Source: Mycolicibacterium holsaticum DSM 44478 = JCM 12374
GTDB taxonomy: Bacteria > Actinomycetota > Actinomycetes > Mycobacteriales > Mycobacteriaceae
DNA: 64,000 nt
Direction of reading: 5' to 3'
Assembly: GCF_019645835.1 (NCBI RefSeq)
Contig: NZ_CP080998.1
Location: 1,736,001-1,800,000, forward strand
In this document: positions 59,296 through 64,000 of the stretch, one piece after another
How the letters are laid out: each line of letters starts with the position of its first letter
Position numbering within the stretch: the stretch's first letter is position 1
The notes under the pieces: model-generated
Database searches by the model: none
What the model saw: the letters and a program-made list of their open reading frames with translations, nothing else
What the model was told of the DNA's origin: nothing
Position numbers and translations under genes: made by a program

Positions 59296-60405
59296 ATGCA
59301 GAAGTACCGCGGATCCCAACTCATCAGGGCCGGCTTCATCGGCGTCGTCCTGATCATCCTCGTCATCGCCGTGGGGCTACAACCGGAGCGGCTGTACCAA
59401 TGGGCCACCTCCCTGCGGTACCAAGCGTTGTTCACCGAGGCCGGTGGTCTCACCGTCGGCAACGACGTCACGGTGTCCGGCATCAAGGTCGGGTCGGTCT
59501 CGTCAATCGAACTCGAAAACGGTGACGCGCTGGTCGGTTTCACCATCGACGGCCGCTACGCGCTCGGCTCGGACACCACCGCGCACATCCGTACCGGTAC
59601 CCTGCTCGGCGAGCGGGTGCTGGCGCTGGATTCCAGCGGCAGCGGCACGTTGGACCGCCGCGAGGTCATTCCGACCACGCGCACCTCCGCGCCGTACTCG
59701 TTGACCGACGCGGTCAGTGAGCTGACCGCGAACACCGCGGGAACAGACACCGAATCGCTCAACCAGTCACTGGACACGTTGGCCGAGACGCTCGACCAGA
59801 TGGCCCCGCAACTGGGCCCGACGTTCGACGGCTTGAGCCGACTGTCACAGTCGCTCAACAACCGCAACGACAGCCTGGCCGAGCTGTTGAAGACCGCAGG
59901 CGATGTGACGGGGATCTTCTCCGAACGCAGCCAGCAGGTGAACGCGCTGATCCTCAACGCCAACGATCTGCTCGCAGTCGTCAACGAGCGCCGCTACGCG
60001 ATCACCAGGCTGCTCGCCAACACCGCGGCGGTGTCAAACGAACTGCAAGGCGTTGTCGCCGACAACGAGGAGCAGTTGGCCCCGACGCTGGAACAGCTCA
60101 ACGTCGTGACCGCGATGCTGGAGAAGAACCGCGACAACCTGGCCAAGATGTTGCCCGGCGCCGCCAAATACTATCTGACCCAAGGCGAAATCGTGTCCAA
60201 CGGCGCCTACTACAACGCGTTGGTGCCCAACATGATCCCGCTGCCGCCGCAGCTGCTCCAGCCTTTCCTCGACTATGCCTTCGGCTTCCGACGCGGCGTC
60301 GATGCCGGCCAGCCGCCGGACAACGCCGGGCCACGTGCGGAGATCCCGTTCCCCGTCAACAGCATTCCCCAGCCAGGAGACCTTCCCAATGATGGCAACC
60401 CGTAA
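59296..60405 (+). CDS. mceC: Mce-family protein C
   Basis: A 369-aa Mce protein. The anchor is GFIGVVLIILVIAVGL and the MCE domain contains TVSGIKVGSVSSIEL (59-73), followed by the helical region and a Pro-rich C-terminus (PVNSIPQPGDLP). ATG start at 59296, no gap after mceB. Its end overlaps the mceD start by 17 nt. Third of the ordered A-F set; the role is as one of the subunits of the import complex. Confidence 0.92.
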   Translation: MQKYRGSQLIRAGFIGVVLIILVIAVGLQPERLYQWATSLRYQALFTEAGGLTVGNDVTVSGIKVGSVSSIELENGDALVGFTIDGRYALGSDTTAHIRTGTLLGERVLALDSSGSGTLDRREVIPTTRTSAPYSLTDAVSELTANTAGTDTESLNQSLDTLAETLDQMAPQLGPTFDGLSRLSQSLNNRNDSLAELLKTAGDVTGIFSERSQQVNALILNANDLLAVVNERRYAITRLLANTAAVSNELQGVVADNEEQLAPTLEQLNVVTAMLEKNRDNLAKMLPGAAKYYLTQGEIVSNGAYYNALVPNMIPLPPQLLQPFLDYAFGFRRGVDAGQPPDNAGPRAEIPFPVNSIPQPGDLPNDGNP

Positions 60406-61897
60406 GCGGCTGGTGGCCGGCACGGCGATCCTGCTGGCCATCGGGCTGGTCGCCGGTGCGGGCTACCTCGTCCGTCAGGTGTTCTTCGGCCCGTACACCA
60501 TCACGGCCTACTTCCCGACCGCTACCGCCATCTACCCCGGCGACGAGGTACGGGTCTCGGGCGTGGCGGTCGGCACCATCGAGGCGATCAAGCCCGAAGG
60601 TACCCAGACCAAGATGACCCTCAAGGTCGACCGCGACGTGCCCGTGCCGGCCGACGCCAAGGCCGTGATCGTCGCGCAGAACCTCGTCGCCGCCCGCTAC
60701 GTCCAGCTGACACCGGCCTACCGCAACGGGGACGGGCCGAAGATGGCTGACGGGGCGGTCATTCCCAGTGACCGCACGGCCGTCCCGGTCGAATGGGACG
60801 AGGTCAAAACCCAGTTGATGCGCCTGGCAACCGAACTGGGACCCGAAAAGGGGATGTCGGACACGTCTGTGTCGCGGTTCATCGACAGCGCGGCGAACGC
60901 CCTCGGTGAGGGCAACGGCGAGAAGCTGCGCCAAACGTTGGCTCAACTGTCCGGCGCCGCACGGATTTTCGCCGAAGGCAGCGGCAACATCGTCGACATC
61001 ATCAAGAACCTGCAAGTGTTTGTCGGCGCCCTCCGCGACAGCAAGCAGCAGATCGTGCTGTTCGAGAACCGGCTGGCCACGCTGAGCAGCGTGCTCGACG
61101 ACAGCAGATCCGATCTGGACGCCGCGGTCTCCCAACTGTCGGTGGCGATGGGCGAAGTGCAGCGGTTCGTCGAGGGCAGCCGCGCCCAAACCTCCGAACA
61201 GGTTCAGCGGCTGGCCAGCCTCACCCAGATACTCGTCGACCATGAGACCGATCTCAAGAACGTCCTGCACATCACGCCGAACGCGATCGCCAACTTCCAG
61301 AACATCTACTATCCGAACGGCGGTGCGGTGACCGGAGCGTTCTCGCTCACCAACTTCTCGAGCCCGGTCCTGTTCTTCTGCAGCATGATCGGCGCCGTGG
61401 CGAACACCACCGGACCCGAGACGGCGAAGCTGTGCGCGAACTACCTCGGGCCGGCGATGCGACTGCTCAACGTCAACCAGATTCCGTTGCCGATCAACGC
61501 GTACCTGCGGCCTGCGGTCAACCCCGACCGCATCATTTACACCGACCCGAAGCTCGCTCCCGGCGGTGCGGGTCCCGGCGATGCGCCAGAGCCACCTCCG
61601 ACGGTGTCGGCCTACACCGGCATGGGGGATGTGCCCCCGCCGCCGGGTTGGGGCCCCCATCCGCCCGGCCCACCCGGGCTGTACATGCCCGACGGTGACG
61701 CGCCCGCGACGCCCTCGCCGGCGTTGTACCCCGGTGCGCCGCTACCGGGCCCGCCAAGAATAATCTCCAATATCCCGGCGCAACCCACGACCGTTGAGGG
61801 GATGCTGCTGCCGCCGGCCCCGGCGCCCGGCGGGCCGCCTGCACCTGTGCCGCCAAACGCCCCTCTGTTGCCGGCTGAAGGGACGCCGCCGTCATGA
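60389..61897 (+). CDS. mceD: Mce-family protein D, with long Pro-rich C-terminus
   Basis: A 502-aa Mce protein. The anchor is GTAILLAIGLVAGAGYLV and the MCE domain contains EVRVSGVAVGTIEAI. After the helical region and a Cys-containing segment (FFCSM, KLCANYLG), the last 100 residues are rich in Pro and Gly (PPPPGWGPHPPGPPGLY). Such tails in MceD proteins may span or contact the cell wall. The ATG at 60389 follows CAGGAGA; a second ATG directly follows. It overlaps mceC by 17 nt and mceE by 4 nt. Confidence 0.92.
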   Translation: MMATRKRLVAGTAILLAIGLVAGAGYLVRQVFFGPYTITAYFPTATAIYPGDEVRVSGVAVGTIEAIKPEGTQTKMTLKVDRDVPVPADAKAVIVAQNLVAARYVQLTPAYRNGDGPKMADGAVIPSDRTAVPVEWDEVKTQLMRLATELGPEKGMSDTSVSRFIDSAANALGEGNGEKLRQTLAQLSGAARIFAEGSGNIVDIIKNLQVFVGALRDSKQQIVLFENRLATLSSVLDDSRSDLDAAVSQLSVAMGEVQRFVEGSRAQTSEQVQRLASLTQILVDHETDLKNVLHITPNAIANFQNIYYPNGGAVTGAFSLTNFSSPVLFFCSMIGAVANTTGPETAKLCANYLGPAMRLLNVNQIPLPINAYLRPAVNPDRIIYTDPKLAPGGAGPGDAPEPPPTVSAYTGMGDVPPPPGWGPHPPGPPGLYMPDGDAPATPSPALYPGAPLPGPPRIISNIPAQPTTVEGMLLPPAPAPGGPPAPVPPNAPLLPAEGTPPS

Positions 61898-63300
61898 TCA
61901 GCGGGATCAAGCGATTGACCGTCGTGGGGTCGTGCGTCGCCATGGCCCTGACCGGGTGTTCCTTCCAGGGCATCAACTCGCTGCCGTTGCCGGGAGCCGT
62001 GGGCCGCGGCGCGGACGCCGTGACCTACCACGTGCAGGTCGCGAATGTCGCCACGCTGGAGTCGAACTCACCGGTGATGATCGACGATGTCGTCGTCGGA
62101 AGCGTCGGCAAGATGACGGTCGACAACTGGCATGCCGACGTGGAGATCTCGGTGAAACCCGACGTCGCCATACCGGCCAATGCGGTGGCCACCGTCGGGC
62201 AGACCAGCCTGCTGGGCTCGATGCACCTGGCGCTCAACCCGGCACTGGGCGAAGAACCCAGCGGTCGGCTGCAACCCGGCGCCACCATTCCGCTCAGCGA
62301 ATCGTCGACCTATCCGTCCACCGAACGCACGCTGTCGTCGTTGTCGATGGTGGTCAACGGCGGGGGACTGGGCCAGATCGGTGACGTCATCCACAATTTC
62401 AGCGCCGCGGTGTCCGGGCGCGAACCCGAGATCCGCGAACTGCTCACCCGACTGGACAACTTCATCGGAGTTCTGGACACCCAGCGGGACGACATCATCG
62501 CCACCATCCAACAGCTGAACCGTGTCGCGGGCACCTTCGCCGGACAGCGCGAGGTGATCGACCGTGCGCTCAAGGAGATTCCGCCGGCCATCGACGTGCT
62601 GATCAAGGAGCGGCCGAACCTGACCACCGCCCTGGAGAAGCTCGGCACGTTCGGTGACACCGCGACCACGCTGGTCAACGAGGCGGGTGACGATCTGGTG
62701 AAAGACCTGGAGAACCTGGGTCCGGCGCTCGGCGCGATCGCCGACATCGGACCCGATCTGAACCTTGCGCTGTTGTGGGCCACCGCCTTTCCCTACGGCC
62801 CGACATTCGCCGACCGGATCACCCGGGGCGACTACATTAACCTGTTCGCGACGTTCGACCTGACCTATCCGCGGTTGAAGAAGACGCTGTTGCTCGGTAC
62901 CCGGTGGGGTGACGAGAACGCCAAGCTCATCCCCGCGCCAGGCGACCCGTACTGGGCGAACTACTCGTACAACCCGATGTCGCTCGGTGTGGCGCCACCG
63001 CCGACCGAAGGGCTTGCGCCCGCGGCCGGTGCGCCGCCGGGGGAGACCACGCCGAAGGTGAACGGACCGCTGCTGCCGGTGGTGCCGCCGCCGCCCGCCG
63101 CTCCGTGGTTGCCCTCGGCGCCGGTCACCACGTCGTCGCAGATCTTCGCGGGCCCGTACGGAGCAGAAGCGCCGGCTCAGGCAGAATTGCCGGCTCCGCC
63201 GGCTCAAGCCGAATTGCCGGCTCCGCCGGCTCAAGCCGAATTGCCGGCTCCGCCGGCTCAAGCCGAATTGCCGGCTCCGCCGGCGGGAGGCGGTGGCTGA
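61894..63300 (+). CDS. mceE: Mce-family lipoprotein E
   Basis: A 468-aa Mce lipoprotein. The signal peptide ends in a lipobox, ALTGC, with the lipidated C22, so the mature protein is attached to the membrane outer face. The MCE domain lies at about 40-120. The C-terminus is Pro-rich and ends in four AQAELPAPP-type units encoded by 27-bp tandem repeats. MceE subunits are the lipoprotein of the six. ATG start at 61894 overlapping the mceD stop. The repeat region may vary in copy number. Confidence 0.92.
   Translation: MISGIKRLTVVGSCVAMALTGCSFQGINSLPLPGAVGRGADAVTYHVQVANVATLESNSPVMIDDVVVGSVGKMTVDNWHADVEISVKPDVAIPANAVATVGQTSLLGSMHLALNPALGEEPSGRLQPGATIPLSESSTYPSTERTLSSLSMVVNGGGLGQIGDVIHNFSAAVSGREPEIRELLTRLDNFIGVLDTQRDDIIATIQQLNRVAGTFAGQREVIDRALKEIPPAIDVLIKERPNLTTALEKLGTFGDTATTLVNEAGDDLVKDLENLGPALGAIADIGPDLNLALLWATAFPYGPTFADRITRGDYINLFATFDLTYPRLKKTLLLGTRWGDENAKLIPAPGDPYWANYSYNPMSLGVAPPPTEGLAPAAGAPPGETTPKVNGPLLPVVPPPPAAPWLPSAPVTTSSQIFAGPYGAEAPAQAELPAPPAQAELPAPPAQAELPAPPAQAELPAPPAGGGG
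63172..63279 (+). repeat. 27-bp tandem repeat, four units, at the 3' end of mceE
   Basis: Four contiguous 27-bp units (63172, 63199, 63226, 63253) encode nine-residue units PAQAELPAP. The last three are identical as far as read; the first differs at two positions (CAGGCA for CAAGCC). Being a multiple of three, copy changes would keep the frame. Recent duplication is implied. Confidence 0.9.
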
Positions 63301-63302
63301 CC

Positions 63303-64000
63303 ATGCTGACCCGTTTCGTCCGAAATCAGCTGATCATCTTCACGATTGCGTCCATCGTCGGCGTCACCGTGATGGTGTTCGCCTACATGCAGGTGCCGAC
63401 CTTGCTCGGTATCGGCCGGTTGACCGTGAAGCTGGAACTGCCGGCCGCCGGCGGTCTGTATCGCTTCGGCAACGTGACGTACCGAGGCGTCCAGATCGGC
63501 AAGGTCACGTCGGTGACGTTGACCGAAACCGGTGCGGAAGCGACGCTGTCGCTTGATACTTCGCCGAGAATCCCCGCGGATCTGCAGGCCGAGGTCCGTA
63601 GCGTTTCGGCGGTCGGCGAGCAGTATGTGGACCTGCGCCCCCGCACCGACTCCGGCCCGTACCTGCAAAGCGGTTCGGTGATCACCGTGGAGAACACGAC
63701 GATCCCCCAACAAGTGGGGCCGATGCTCGACCAGGTGAGCAACCTGGTCGACAGCATCCCCGGAGATCGCATCTCCGACCTGCTCGACGAGTCGTTCAAG
63801 GCGTTCAACGGGGCCGGACCGGATCTGCAGTCGCTGCTCGATTCGGCCGCCACCGTCACGGGTGACGCCAACAGCGTCTCCGACCAGACCCGAGCGCTGA
63901 TCGATGACAGTGGTCCGCTCCTGGATTCACAGGTCGAGACCGCCGACTCGATCCGCACATGGGCGCGCAGCCTGTCCGGGGTGACAAAGCAGCTCGAACA
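63303..64000 (+). CDS. mceF: Mce-family protein F, truncated by the window end
   Basis: The first 232 codons of a sixth Mce protein; the reading frame is still open at base 64000. It begins MLTRFVRNQLIIF, has a single anchor (IFTIASIVGVTVMVF) and an MCE domain with VTYRGVQIGKVTSVTL, followed by the helical region. The ATG at 63303 is 2 nt after the mceE stop. It completes the A-F order expected for a full Mce locus. Genes for Mce-associated proteins would be expected downstream but are not in view. Confidence 0.9.
   Translation, partial: MLTRFVRNQLIIFTIASIVGVTVMVFAYMQVPTLLGIGRLTVKLELPAAGGLYRFGNVTYRGVQIGKVTSVTLTETGAEATLSLDTSPRIPADLQAEVRSVSAVGEQYVDLRPRTDSGPYLQSGSVITVENTTIPQQVGPMLDQVSNLVDSIPGDRISDLLDESFKAFNGAGPDLQSLLDSAATVTGDANSVSDQTRALIDDSGPLLDSQVETADSIRTWARSLSGVTKQLE

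Noticed and set aside
55386..64000. Naming the transporter Mce4
   Set aside because: YrbEA has segments similar to what I recall of YrbE4A, but environmental mycobacteria carry several mce loci and the flanks are not those of the mce4 region; the number is left open.

Overview
The window reads as chromosome of a fast-growing environmental mycobacterium (Mycolicibacterium-like). The evidence is high GC with C/G-ending codons, many GTG starts and ATGA/GTGA start-stop overlaps, a complete yrbEAB-mceA-F type locus, a mycofactocin-coupled SDR, F420/luciferase-like oxidoreductases, and a dense set of acyl-CoA dehydrogenases, Ltp/DUF35 aldolase partners, P450s and small ferredoxins. I see no rRNA, tRNA, phage, IS element or CRISPR, and no gene-free stretch over 300 bases.

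Layout. (1) 5-3364, minus: epimerase, unknown protein, luciferase-like oxidoreductase, TetR. (2) 3396-7124, minus: a VWA protein and MoxR/NorQ ATPase beside an AveC-like membrane protein, divergent from a TetR gene at 7230. (3) 8007-11334, plus: Rieske oxygenase alpha, a 109-aa companion, an odd amidohydrolase and a MarR. (4) 11342-16052: a TetR with a perfect palindromic operator, divergent from a decayed SDR, a fused FadE34-like acyl-CoA dehydrogenase, an Ltp2-like protein and its DUF35 partner. (5) 16108-22303, plus: KshB-like reductase, SDR, a second Rieske alpha with its 111-aa companion, a TauD dioxygenase, then P450, ferredoxin and a DUF1330 protein. (6) 22469-29738, minus: P450/ferredoxin; then two HIBADH-like genes, hydrolase, DUF35-Ltp fusion, ferredoxin and a NuoF-like flavoprotein. 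(7) 29775-33914: an unknown plus-strand protein, then (minus) hydrolase, Rieske ferredoxin and two amidohydrolase_2 proteins. (8) 34188-46208, plus: paired acyl-CoA dehydrogenases, thiolase, crotonase, a third dehydrogenase, SDR, luciferase-like enzyme, sulfotransferase, TIM-barrel protein, DUF1214 protein and amidase. (9) 46257-49934, minus: a secreted protein, P450, ferredoxin and two SDRs. (10) 50199-64000, plus: aldehyde dehydrogenase, CoA-transferase, two thiolase-fold proteins, then the mce locus running off the window end.

How the genes may work together (inference): the mce system would import a hydrophobic polycyclic or isoprenoid-like compound. P450s with dedicated ferredoxins, Rieske oxygenases fed by the KshB-like reductase, and the TauD enzyme would oxygenate it. 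SDRs and the aldehyde dehydrogenase would oxidise alcohols to acids. The CoA-transferase and the dehydrogenase/hydratase/thiolase/Ltp-DUF35 enzymes would shorten side chains by thiolysis or retro-aldol cleavage. The toolkit resembles actinobacterial steroid catabolism, but I do not see the core ring-degradation genes (kstD, hsaA-D), so the substrate is unknown.

Shared DNA motifs hint at common regulation. A near-identical 20-mer lies before the first Rieske gene and before the KshB-like reductase. A GAGAA-N5-TTCTC type palindrome recurs before the P450 at 20513, in the 33915-34187 divergent region, and in the 49935-50198 divergent region.
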